From: Rubrivivax sp.
Lineage (GTDB): Bacteria; Pseudomonadota; Gammaproteobacteria; Burkholderiales; Burkholderiaceae_C
NCBI GenBank assembly: GCA_030653385.1
Contig: JAURZM010000032.1
Location: 124,001 to 188,000, forward strand
Length of the DNA: 64,000 nt
Direction: 5' to 3'
Below are positions 12,401 through 19,287 of the stretch, one piece after another. The notes beneath the pieces are model-generated. The model was not told the DNA's origin, did not search any database, and was given only the letters and a program-made list of their open reading frames with translations. How positions within the stretch are numbered: the stretch's first letter is position 1; every line of letters starts with the position of its first letter. The position numbers were made by a program, and so were the translations under genes.

Positions 12401-13001
12401 CGAGCTGCGCGAAGCCGGTTTTGCCTTCGACAGCGCCTGGTTCGCGCCGCACTTTGCCTTCCGCTTCCCGCTGGTGGGGCAGGTCGCCGCGGGCGGGCTC
12501 GAGCTCACGCTGCGCACGGCGCTGGAGCCCTGGCACGTGATGGGCGAAGAAGGTGCACCGGGCGGCACGGCACGTTACGTCGACTCGTCACTGGAACGGC
12601 TGGAGGTCAAGGTCACGGGCCTCAACGACAACCGCCACGTCGTCACGGCCAATGGCCGCCCGGTGCCGCTGCAGCCCACCGGGCGCATGGGCGAATACGT
12701 CGGCGGCGTGCGTTACCGCGCCTGGCAGCCGCCGTCGGCGCTGCACCCCACCATCCTGTCGCACGCACCGCTGACCTTCGACGTGGTCGACCGCTGGCAC
12801 CAGCGCAGCCTGGGCGGCTGCCGCTACCACGTGGCGCACCCGGGCGGCCGCAGCTACGAGGTGTTCCCGGTCAATGCCTACGAAGCCGAAAGCCGCCGCC
12901 TGGCGCGTTTCTTCCGCTTCGGCCACACACCGGGACGGGTGGATGTGCAGCCGGCGACGGCAAGCCTCGAGTTGCCGTTCACGCTGGACCTGCGTCGATA
13001 G
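9426..13001 (+). CDS. transglutaminase-DUF2126 fusion protein
   Basis: 1191 aa. The N-terminal part (about 1-270) is a transglutaminase-like domain with an intact triad: Cys180 in NGSGSCRDTG, His229 in DLHAWCEV, Asp245 in GLDPTSG. The rest is the DUF2126 domain (from about 300, MGGEPTFVAVGDRDAGEWNT, onward), which always seems to travel with such domains; its reaction is not known. Families of this kind occur with circularly permuted ATP-grasp and alpha-E proteins, as here, and have been proposed to build or attach peptide-like tags. Residues about 581-616 are an in-frame inserted repeat element (PSAQPSPRGGEG, PLPRAGEGWGEG). GTG 9426 is chosen because MSIHVALNHVTHYRYDR is the usual family N-terminus. 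First gene of the five-gene cluster. Confidence 0.9.
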   Translation: MSIHVALNHVTHYRYDRRVNLSPQVVRLRPAPHCRTRILSYSLRVEPTTHFINWMQDPFANHLARLVFPEPTREFKVTVDLVAEMSVLNPFDFFLEPEAEQFPFTYSEEAARDLAPYMVKGPLTPKFKAFVDSIPLKPMHTNDFIVSINQRLQHDIQYLIRMEPGVQTPEVTLTNGSGSCRDTGWLLVQTLRHLGLAARFVSGYLIQLKPDVKSLDGPSGAEVDFTDLHAWCEVFLPGAGWIGLDPTSGLLAGEGHIPVACTPEPSTAAPISGAVDESEVEFSHHMEVTRIHESPRVTLPYTDEQWERIVQLGHEVDGQLRQGDVRLTMGGEPTFVAVGDRDAGEWNTDALGPTKRGLATELVHRLRAKYGQGGFLHFGQGKWYPGEQLPRWALTIGWRADGQPIWHDPSLFADERDTHRYTADDAKTFVHTLTKRLGLDPSFVLPGYEDTWYYLWRERRLPVNVDPFDARLDDELERARLRRVFTQGLDATVGYLLPLKREWQVGTAGPAWMTGPWFLRDERLYLMPGDSPMGYRLPLDSTPWAATADRPVMVEHDPFASLNELPPAAALRMQQPVAGRPSAQPSPRGGEGATPAGWTDPGIPPLPRAGEGWGEGASGASMFVAGAGAPRMGMVGSGTSHDPVQPSVRNPLATPGRFESAGEVTRTALCVEVRDPQRGNGPKAERAAEIKNGGKSGVLYVFLPPLKFLEDYLELVAAVEATAAELQMKVVLEGYPPPRDPRLKTLAVTPDPGVIEVNIHPATSWDELVDHTEFLYDAAHQTRLSTEKFMLDGRHTGTGGGNHFVLGGATPADSPFLRRPDLLSSLITYWHNHPSLSYLFSGMFIGPTSQAPRFDEARGDQVYEVEIGLNELDRQMGLYGQCPPWLVDRTLRNLLIDVTGNTHRSEFCIDKLYSPDGPTGRLGLLELRAFEMPPHARMSLAQQLLLRSLVAWFWKTPYKGHGNTRLTRWGTGLHDRFMLPTFVQMDFDDVMAELREAGFAFDSAWFAPHFAFRFPLVGQVAAGGLELTLRTALEPWHVMGEEGAPGGTARYVDSSLERLEVKVTGLNDNRHVVTANGRPVPLQPTGRMGEYVGGVRYRAWQPPSALHPTILSHAPLTFDVVDRWHQRSLGGCRYHVAHPGGRSYEVFPVNAYEAESRRLARFFRFGHTPGRVDVQPATASLELPFTLDLRR
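11167..11272. repeat. inverted-repeat element inside the DUF2126 coding region
   Basis: The outer ends are near-perfect inverted copies: CCCTCAGCCCAGCCCTCTCC at the left and the complement of CCCTCACCCCAGCCCTCTCC at the right. Each end carries its own palindrome. At 11178-11200, arms of CCCTCTCCCC lie around GGG; at 11237-11260 there is a perfect 24-base palindrome with 12-base arms CCCTCTCCCGCG. Elements of this wording are familiar to me as dispersed intergenic hairpins in Burkholderiales. Here the element is read through in frame as a Pro/Gly/Glu-rich linker without a stop codon. Confidence 0.85.
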
Positions 13002-13097
13002 ATGGTGCCCCCAAGCTCGCTGGCGCTCGCTACCCCCCAAGGGGGCCGTCCCGCGACGGCCCGGCGGAGCCGGTTCCGTGCGGGGAAGCTTGGTCAT
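13002..13097. repeat. intergenic repeat, copy A
   Basis: A roughly 96-base sequence that recurs about 5.1 kb downstream (copy B, 18146-18241) with roughly nine in ten bases the same. It begins right after the DUF2126 stop codon with ATGGTGCCCCCAAGCTCGCT, contains CCCCCCAAGGGGG and GGCCCGGCGGAGCCGGTTCC, which can fold, and ends GAAGCTTGGTCAT. It fills most of the 118 bp before the next gene. The ATG at 13096 lies at its right end, which argues against that ATG as the natural start of the next gene. Confidence 0.85.
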
Positions 13098-13119
13098 GTG
13101 GGGCCCTTGGGTGGCTGAC

Positions 13120-15702
13120 GTGCCTACTCAGTCCCAGTCCCAGGGCTCGCTGCCTTTCGAGACCAGCGCGCCAGCCACGGGCGCGGCGGCGCATGCGCTG
13201 GCGGCGCGTGCGATGCCGGCGGAAACCGGTGTCTGGGACGAACTGCGCGGCGCTGCGCAGGCGCTGCGGCCGCCGTGGCAGGCCTTCGCCCACAGCCTGC
13301 CCGCGCCGGCGGGTGGCATGGACCTGGTCGATGACCTGAACCGGCGGGTCGGCCAGGTCGAACAGCGCATCCGCCTGGACGGTGTCACGCACAACGTCTT
13401 CACCGACGCACCCGACGGCGGCGTGGCCACCCGGCCCTGGTCACTGGAACTGCTGCCGCACTTGATCGAAGCCGCCGACTGGAAGGCCATCGAAGCCGGC
13501 GTGCAGCAGCGGGCTGAACTGCTGGAACAGGTGCTGGAAGACCTGTACGGCCCGCAGAAACTGCTGCACGAAGGCCTGCTGCCACCGGCGCTGCTGCTGC
13601 GCCACCCGGGCTGGCTGCGGCCGATGATCGGCGTGCGGCCGGCCGGTGGCCAGCGGCTGATGATCGTGGCCTTCGACCTGGCGCGTGGCCCCGACGGCCG
13701 ATGGTGGCAGGTGGCGCAACGCACGCAGGGCCCGTCGGGCCTGGGTTATGTGCTGCACAACCGCCTGGTCATCGCGCGCCAGTTCCCCGATGCCTTCCGC
13801 GACCTGCACGTGCAGCGCATCGCCAGCAGCTACCGCCGCCTGCTGGACGCGCTGGAAGAGCGCGCCGCCGAAGTGGCCGGTGGCCAGACGCCGCGGGTGG
13901 TGCTGTTGACGCCGGGCCCCTACGCTGAAACCTATTTCGAACACGCCTACCTGGCGCGTTACCTGGGCCTGCCGCTGGTCGAAGGCGGCGACCTGACGGT
14001 GCGCGGCGAACGCCTGTACCTGAAAACCGTGGAAGGCCTCGAACCCGTGCACGGTGTGCTGCGCCGGCTGGACGACGACTGGTGCGACCCCCTGGAACTG
14101 CGCCCCGACAGTGCGCTGGGCGTGCCGGGCCTGCTGCAGGCCGCGCGCAGCGGCCATGTGGTGATGGCCAATGCACTGGGCAGTGCCTTCCTGGAGTCCC
14201 CCGCGATCCAGGGTTTCCTGCCCGCCATCGCGCAGCGGCTGACGGGCGAGTCGCTGTCGCTGCCGGCACTGCCGACCTGGTGGTGTGGCGAAGCGGCGGC
14301 CTGGCGCGATGTGCGCGAGCACCTGGACAACAAGATCCTGCGCAGCACGTTTCCCCGCGAGGGCCGGACCTCGCGCACGATGGAAAAGGGCCGCGAGCCG
14401 CAGGACGAAGCGGTGCACGACGACCCCGATGCCTGGACCGTGCAGGGGCGCCTGCGTTTTTCGCGCGCACCCATCTGGGGCGGTGGTGCGGTCACGCCGC
14501 GCCCGGCGATGGTGCGTGTCTATGCCATCGCCGAAGGCAAGGGGCGCTGGCACGTGCTGCCCGGGGGCATGACCCGTGTCGCTCAGCGCGAAGACGCCAG
14601 CATCAGCATGCAGCGTGGCGGCAGCAGCCTGGACACCTGGGTGCTGACCGATGGCCCGGTGGACAGCTTTTCGATGCTGCCGCAGCGCCTGCAGGTGGAC
14701 GACATCCTGCAGCGCCGCCGCCCGGTGAGCAGCCGCACTGGGGAAAACCTGTTCTGGCTGGGTCGTTACACCGAACGCACCGAACAGCTGGTGCGCCTGG
14801 CCAAGGCCACGCTGATGTTGATCGACGCCGACGCCGAAGCGCCGGCGCCGCTGCGCCTGGCGCTGTCCACACTGGCCGTGCAGACCGGGCTGGCGCCGCA
14901 CGGTGTGCCCACGCTGGTGAAGTCGGCTCGGCATTTCGAACGCGCGGTGCTGGCCGCGCTGGGCGACGTCAAGGGCGGTGTCAGCATCGCCTACAACCTG
15001 GTGGCGCTGGAACGCTCGGCGCAGGGCCTGCGTGAACGCCTGTCGTCGGAACAGTGGGGCCTGATCCGCAGCATGGGCGAGTCCTTCGCCCGTGCGGTCG
15101 TTGCCCCGGCGGGTGAACTGCCGACACTGCCGCAGGTGCTGCCGGCGCTGGACCGCCTGGCGCTGCAGCTGGCCGCGGTGACCGGCGCGCAGACCGACCG
15201 CATGACCCGCGACCACGGCTGGCGACTCTTGACCGTGGGCCGCCTGCTCGAACGGCTGCACGGCCTGACGCTGCGCATGGAGGCCTTCGTCGATGCCGGC
15301 GCGCTGGGCACCGTCAACGGTGTCGAGCTGCTGCTCGAGCTGTTCGACAGCCTGATCACCTTCCGCGCCCGCTACCAGCGCCACGAAGACCTGCTGGCGG
15401 TGACCGACCTGCTGGTGCTGGACAGCGCCAACCCACGCGCTTTTGCCGGTGTGCTGCGCCGCCTGCGCACCGAACTGACCAAGCTGCCTGGCTTGGCCGA
15501 AGACCTGCAAGACCTGTTGACGCTGCTGCCGGCCGAAGGGGCCGGGCTGACGCTGGAGTCTCTGCGCGATGTCGATGACGCCGACCTGGCACAACGCCTG
15601 AACGAACTGGCGCTGGGCCTGGGTGACGCCGCAGCCGCGCTGGCCGACCGCATCAGCGCCCGTTACTTCACGCTGGCCCAGGGTGCCGATCAAAGGGTTT
15701 GA
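13120..15702 (+). CDS. circularly permuted ATP-grasp / alpha-E fusion protein
   Basis: About 860 aa from GTG 13120 (868 from ATG 13096, which lies inside the repeat). Residues about 60-530 are homologous to the circularly permuted ATP-grasp family and about 535-860 to the alpha-E (DUF403) family (GENLFWLGRYTERTEQLVRL). Compared with the separate ATP-grasp protein at 16705, several probable metal and nucleotide residues are gone: Glu-Asp-Asn (VLEDNLR there) is Ala199-Gln-Arg here (VAQRTQG), and Lys-Glu plus the glycine loop (VVKEVHGAGGYGM) is ILRSTFPREG here (Arg408-Ser409). Other landmarks remain (YFEHAYLARYLG, LDDDWCDPLELRPDS). I infer a pseudoenzyme or regulatory partner fused to alpha-E. 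It is followed two bases later by the next transglutaminase gene. Confidence 0.85.
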   Translation: MPTQSQSQGSLPFETSAPATGAAAHALAARAMPAETGVWDELRGAAQALRPPWQAFAHSLPAPAGGMDLVDDLNRRVGQVEQRIRLDGVTHNVFTDAPDGGVATRPWSLELLPHLIEAADWKAIEAGVQQRAELLEQVLEDLYGPQKLLHEGLLPPALLLRHPGWLRPMIGVRPAGGQRLMIVAFDLARGPDGRWWQVAQRTQGPSGLGYVLHNRLVIARQFPDAFRDLHVQRIASSYRRLLDALEERAAEVAGGQTPRVVLLTPGPYAETYFEHAYLARYLGLPLVEGGDLTVRGERLYLKTVEGLEPVHGVLRRLDDDWCDPLELRPDSALGVPGLLQAARSGHVVMANALGSAFLESPAIQGFLPAIAQRLTGESLSLPALPTWWCGEAAAWRDVREHLDNKILRSTFPREGRTSRTMEKGREPQDEAVHDDPDAWTVQGRLRFSRAPIWGGGAVTPRPAMVRVYAIAEGKGRWHVLPGGMTRVAQREDASISMQRGGSSLDTWVLTDGPVDSFSMLPQRLQVDDILQRRRPVSSRTGENLFWLGRYTERTEQLVRLAKATLMLIDADAEAPAPLRLALSTLAVQTGLAPHGVPTLVKSARHFERAVLAALGDVKGGVSIAYNLVALERSAQGLRERLSSEQWGLIRSMGESFARAVVAPAGELPTLPQVLPALDRLALQLAAVTGAQTDRMTRDHGWRLLTVGRLLERLHGLTLRMEAFVDAGALGTVNGVELLLELFDSLITFRARYQRHEDLLAVTDLLVLDSANPRAFAGVLRRLRTELTKLPGLAEDLQDLLTLLPAEGAGLTLESLRDVDDADLAQRLNELALGLGDAAAALADRISARYFTLAQGADQRV

Positions 15703-15704
15703 GG

Positions 15705-16682
15705 ATGGAGCTGGAGGTCGTTCACGAAACGCGTTATGCCTACACCGCCCCGGTGTCGCTGGCGCACCACCTGGCGCACCTGCAGCCGCTGCAGGACGCG
15801 CACCAGCAGCTGCTGGCCTTCGACATGGCCATCGAACCGGCGGCGGCGCAGGCCAGCGACAGCCTGGACGCGATGGGCAACAGCCAGCGCCACTTCAGTC
15901 TGGTGCAGCCCCACGAGGCGCTGACCGTGCGCGCCAGCAGCCGGGTGCGTCTGCAGCCGCGTTTCCTGGGGCTGGCGCCAGAGACTTCTGCGCCCTGGGC
16001 CGACGTGGCCGCCAGCCTGCGTTATGTCGCCCAGGCGCACTACGAAGCGGCGCTCGAATACGCACTGCCGTCGCCCTACGTGCCACGCCTGAAGGCGCTG
16101 CGTGACTACGGCACGGCCAGCCTCTCGGCGGGCCGCCCGCTGGCGGCCGCGGCCATCGAATTGATGCAACGCATCCACGCCGACTTCAGATACCAAAGCC
16201 TGAGCACCGAGGTCGACACGCCGCTCGCCCAGGTGCTGCTGCAGCGGCGTGGTGTGTGCCAGGACTTCGCGCACCTGATGGCCGGCGTCTTGCGCATGTG
16301 GGGCCTGCCGGCGCGTTACGTCAGCGGTTACCTGCTGACCCACGCGCCGGGCGCAGAAGGCCCCGAGGCGGCCGATGATCTGCAGGCCGACGCAGGTCAG
16401 CCGATGCTGGGCGCCGACGCGTCTCACGCCTGGGTGCAGGTCTGGTGCCCGGGCACCACCGGCGTGCCCGCCGACGGTTGGCTGGACCTGGACCCCACCA
16501 ACAACATCGTGCCTGGCGTCGGGCACGTGCGTGTGGCCGTGGGCCGCGACTTTGGCGACGTCACGCCCTTGCGGGGGGTGATCCGTGGCGGTGGCCACCA
16601 CACCCTGACGGTGGGTGTCAGCACCCGCCGCCTGGCCGGGGGTGATACCCCTGCCGCCCGGGAACACGAGTTGCTACAGTGA
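15705..16682 (+). CDS. transglutaminase family protein
   Basis: 325 aa, cytoplasmic by sequence (no signal peptide). It has an N-terminal beta domain (about 1-135, starting MELEVVHETRYAY) followed by a transglutaminase-like catalytic core with a full triad: Cys185 in RRGVCQDFAHL, His241 in ASHAWVQVW, Asp263 in LDLDPTNNI. In such bacterial families the core may act as a peptidase or amide transferase; the substrate is unknown. The ATG is two bases after the stop of the fused ATP-grasp/alpha-E gene, so they are almost certainly cotranscribed. It is shorter than, and clearly separate from, the DUF2126-linked transglutaminase at 9426. Confidence 0.9.
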   Translation: MELEVVHETRYAYTAPVSLAHHLAHLQPLQDAHQQLLAFDMAIEPAAAQASDSLDAMGNSQRHFSLVQPHEALTVRASSRVRLQPRFLGLAPETSAPWADVAASLRYVAQAHYEAALEYALPSPYVPRLKALRDYGTASLSAGRPLAAAAIELMQRIHADFRYQSLSTEVDTPLAQVLLQRRGVCQDFAHLMAGVLRMWGLPARYVSGYLLTHAPGAEGPEAADDLQADAGQPMLGADASHAWVQVWCPGTTGVPADGWLDLDPTNNIVPGVGHVRVAVGRDFGDVTPLRGVIRGGGHHTLTVGVSTRRLAGGDTPAAREHELLQ

Positions 16683-16704
16683 ACCGCATGGAGAGCGTCC
16701 CATC

Positions 16705-18144
16705 ATGAAGTCGGCCTTCGACGAAATGCACACCCTCGACAAGGGTGTGCGCCAGCACTACGGCACCTACGGCGATTGGCTGAAGGGCCAGCCCGGCGAA
16801 ACGATGCGGGCCCGCCGTCATGAGGCCGAAATGATCTTCCGCCGGGTCGGCATCACCTTTGCGGTCTACGGCGCCAAGGACGAAGACGGCTCGGGCACCG
16901 AACGGCTGATTCCTTTTGACCTGATCCCGCGGGTCATTCCCAAGCAGGAATGGACCAGCATGCACGCCGGCTTGCGCCAGCGCGTGACGGCACTGAACCG
17001 CTTCATCGAAGACGTCTACCACGGGCAGGAAATCCTGAAAGCCGGCATCGTGCCGGCCGAGCAGGTGCTGAACAACGCGCAGTTCCGCAAGGAAATGATG
17101 GGCGTGAACGTGCCCGGCGGTGTGTATTCGCACATCTCGGGCATCGACATCGTGCGCGCTGGCAACCCCGACGGCAGTGGTGCCTACTACGTGCTCGAAG
17201 ACAACCTGCGTGTGCCCAGCGGCGTGAGCTACATGCTGGAAAACCGCAAGATGATGATGCGGCTGTTCCCCGACCTGTTCAGCATCCACCGCGTGGCGCC
17301 GGTCGAACACTACCCCGACCTGCTGCTGGAAACGCTGCGTGCGGTGGCGCCGGCCGGTGTCAGCGAACCCACCGTCGTGGTGCTGACACCCGGCATGTAC
17401 AACAGCGCCTACTTCGAACACGCCTTCCTGGCCCAGCAGATGGGCGTGGAACTGGTCGAGGGCCAGGACCTGGTGGTCAAGGAAGGTTTTGTGTACATGC
17501 GCACCACGCAGGGCCCCAAGCGTGTGGACGTGATCTACCGCCGTGTCGACGACGACTTCCTGGACCCGCTGGCCTTCCGGCCCGACAGCACGCTGGGCTG
17601 CGCCGGCCTGCTGGATGTCTACCGCGCCGGGAACATCACGCTGTCCAACGCCATCGGCACCGGCATTGCCGACGACAAGAGCATCTACCCCTACGTGCCC
17701 AAGATGATCGAGTTCTACCTGGGCGAAAAACCGATCCTGAACAACGTGCCCACCTACCTGTGCCGCGAAGCCAAGGACCTGCAGTTCGTGCTGGACCACA
17801 TGCACGAACTGGTGGTGAAGGAAGTGCACGGTGCGGGCGGTTACGGCATGCTGGTGGGCCCGGCCGCGACCAAGGCCGAGATTGTCGAGTTCAGTGCCGT
17901 GGTGAGGGCCAACCCGGCCAACTACATCGCGCAACCGACCTTGAGCCTGTCCACCTGCCCGACCTATGTGGAAAGTGGCATCGCGCCGCGCCACATCGAC
18001 CTGCGGCCCTATGTGCTGTCGTCCGGCAAGGACGTGCATACCGTGCCCGGTGGCCTGACCCGTGTGGCGCTGAAGGAAGGTTCGCTGGTGGTGAATTCCT
18101 CGCAGGGTGGTGGCACAAAGGACACTTGGGTTCTCGAAGACTGA
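16705..18144 (+). CDS. circularly permuted ATP-grasp protein (catalytically intact type)
   Basis: 479 aa. Members of this family are predicted peptide or amide ligases that activate a carboxylate with ATP. The motifs look intact: GAYYVLEDNLRVPSGVSY (Glu165, Asp166, Asn167), YNSAYFEHAFLAQQMG, YRRVDDDFLDPLAFRPDS, and VVKEVHGAGGYGM (Lys372, Glu373) near the C-terminus. The start ATG is 22 bp downstream of the transglutaminase stop. With the alpha-E gene that follows it forms the commonly seen ATP-grasp plus alpha-E pair. The neighbouring fused homologue at 13120 has lost several of these residues. Confidence 0.9.
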   Translation: MKSAFDEMHTLDKGVRQHYGTYGDWLKGQPGETMRARRHEAEMIFRRVGITFAVYGAKDEDGSGTERLIPFDLIPRVIPKQEWTSMHAGLRQRVTALNRFIEDVYHGQEILKAGIVPAEQVLNNAQFRKEMMGVNVPGGVYSHISGIDIVRAGNPDGSGAYYVLEDNLRVPSGVSYMLENRKMMMRLFPDLFSIHRVAPVEHYPDLLLETLRAVAPAGVSEPTVVVLTPGMYNSAYFEHAFLAQQMGVELVEGQDLVVKEGFVYMRTTQGPKRVDVIYRRVDDDFLDPLAFRPDSTLGCAGLLDVYRAGNITLSNAIGTGIADDKSIYPYVPKMIEFYLGEKPILNNVPTYLCREAKDLQFVLDHMHELVVKEVHGAGGYGMLVGPAATKAEIVEFSAVVRANPANYIAQPTLSLSTCPTYVESGIAPRHIDLRPYVLSSGKDVHTVPGGLTRVALKEGSLVVNSSQGGGTKDTWVLED

Positions 18145-18145
18145 A

Positions 18146-18241
18146 ATGGGGCCCCCAAGCTCGCTGTCGCTCGCTACCCCCCAAGGGGGCCGTCCGCCAG
18201 CGGCCCGGCGAAGCCGGTTCCGCGGCGGGAAGCTTGGTCAT
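18146..18241. repeat. intergenic repeat, copy B
   Basis: The second copy of the element at 13002-13097, in the same orientation and again placed directly after the stop codon of a gene of this cluster. It starts ATGGGGCCCCCAAGCTCGCT and ends GAAGCTTGGTCAT. Differences from copy A are scattered substitutions and a short variable stretch around CGTCCGCCAGCGG. It lies between the ATP-grasp and alpha-E genes, ending 20 bases before the alpha-E start. Confidence 0.85.
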
Positions 18242-18261
18242 TGGATTCGTGGAGATTGACG

Positions 18262-19227
18262 ATGTTGTCTAGAACTGCCGACCACCTGTTCTGGATGGCC
18301 CGCTACATGGAGCGCGCCGAGAACACCGCGCGCATGCTCGACGTCAATTACCAGACGTCCTTGCTGCCGCAAAGCACCGACATGGCGCTGCAGGGCTGGA
18401 GCGGCCTGCTGTCGATCAGCGAGCTGACCTGGGGCTTTTCCAAGAAGTACAAGGAAGTCAGCCCACGCAGCGTGATGGACTTCATGGTGCGCGACGAGAC
18501 CAACAGCAGCAGCATCGTGGCCTGCCTGCGCGCGGCGCGCGAAAACGCGCGTGCCGTGCGCGGCGCGCTAACCACCGAAGTGTGGGAAACGCAGAACCAG
18601 ACCTGGCTCGAGTTCAACCGCATGCTCAAGGGCGGCGCCTTCGAACGCGACCCGGCCAGCTTTTTCGAGTGGGTCAAGTTCCGCAGCCACCTGAGCCGTG
18701 GTGTGACGGTGGGTACCATGCTGCAGGACGAAGCGCTGTACTTCCTGCGTATCGGCACCTTCCTGGAACGTGCCGACAACACCGCGCGGCTCTTGGACGT
18801 CAAGTTCCAGGCCCTGAACGGTGGCGACTACTTCGGCCCCGACGCCAGCAAGCTGCAGGAAGAGGTGGACTTCTACCACTGGAGCGCGATCTTGCGCTCG
18901 GTCTCGGGCTTCGAGATCTACCGCAAGGTCTACCGCAACGTGATCCACCCCGAGAAGGTGGCCGAGCTGCTGATCCTGCGCCCCGACATGCCCCGTTCCC
19001 TGGCCGCCTGCATGAACGAAGCGGTGGCCAACCTGGCGCTGGTGGCCAACCAGCAGAGCAGCGAAACGCTGCGCCGTGCCGGCCGCCTGAAAAGCGACCT
19101 GCGCTACGGCCGTATCGACGAGATCCTGGCCACCGGGCTGCACGCCTACCTGACGCAGTTCCTGGACCGAGTGAATGACCTGGGCGTGGGCATCAGCCGC
19201 GACTTCCTGGTGCCGATGGCGGCTTGA
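18262..19227 (+). CDS. alpha-E domain protein (DUF403)
   Basis: 321 aa, all-helical. The opening SRTADHLFWMARYMERAENT is the family hallmark, with the conserved Glu-Arg-Ala-Glu-Asn, and the same pattern recurs in the second half (FLRIGTFLERADNTARLL). The biochemical role is unknown; the family is nearly always next to a circularly permuted ATP-grasp, as here. GGAG seven bases before ATG 18262 fixes the start; a TTG at the repeat boundary (18241) is less likely. The C-terminal half of the protein at 13120 is a homologue. Confidence 0.9.
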   Translation: MLSRTADHLFWMARYMERAENTARMLDVNYQTSLLPQSTDMALQGWSGLLSISELTWGFSKKYKEVSPRSVMDFMVRDETNSSSIVACLRAARENARAVRGALTTEVWETQNQTWLEFNRMLKGGAFERDPASFFEWVKFRSHLSRGVTVGTMLQDEALYFLRIGTFLERADNTARLLDVKFQALNGGDYFGPDASKLQEEVDFYHWSAILRSVSGFEIYRKVYRNVIHPEKVAELLILRPDMPRSLAACMNEAVANLALVANQQSSETLRRAGRLKSDLRYGRIDEILATGLHAYLTQFLDRVNDLGVGISRDFLVPMAA

Positions 19228-19287
19228 TGGCTGCTTGATGCCAACTTGACGGCCTGGGGGTCGTCGGGCATGGGCCGCGCCCCTATG

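Noticed and set aside
12068..13339. A plus-strand frame running across the end of the DUF2126 gene and the intergenic repeat
   Set aside because: Arg/Ala/Pro-rich shadow in another frame of a gene with clear homology; no start signal.
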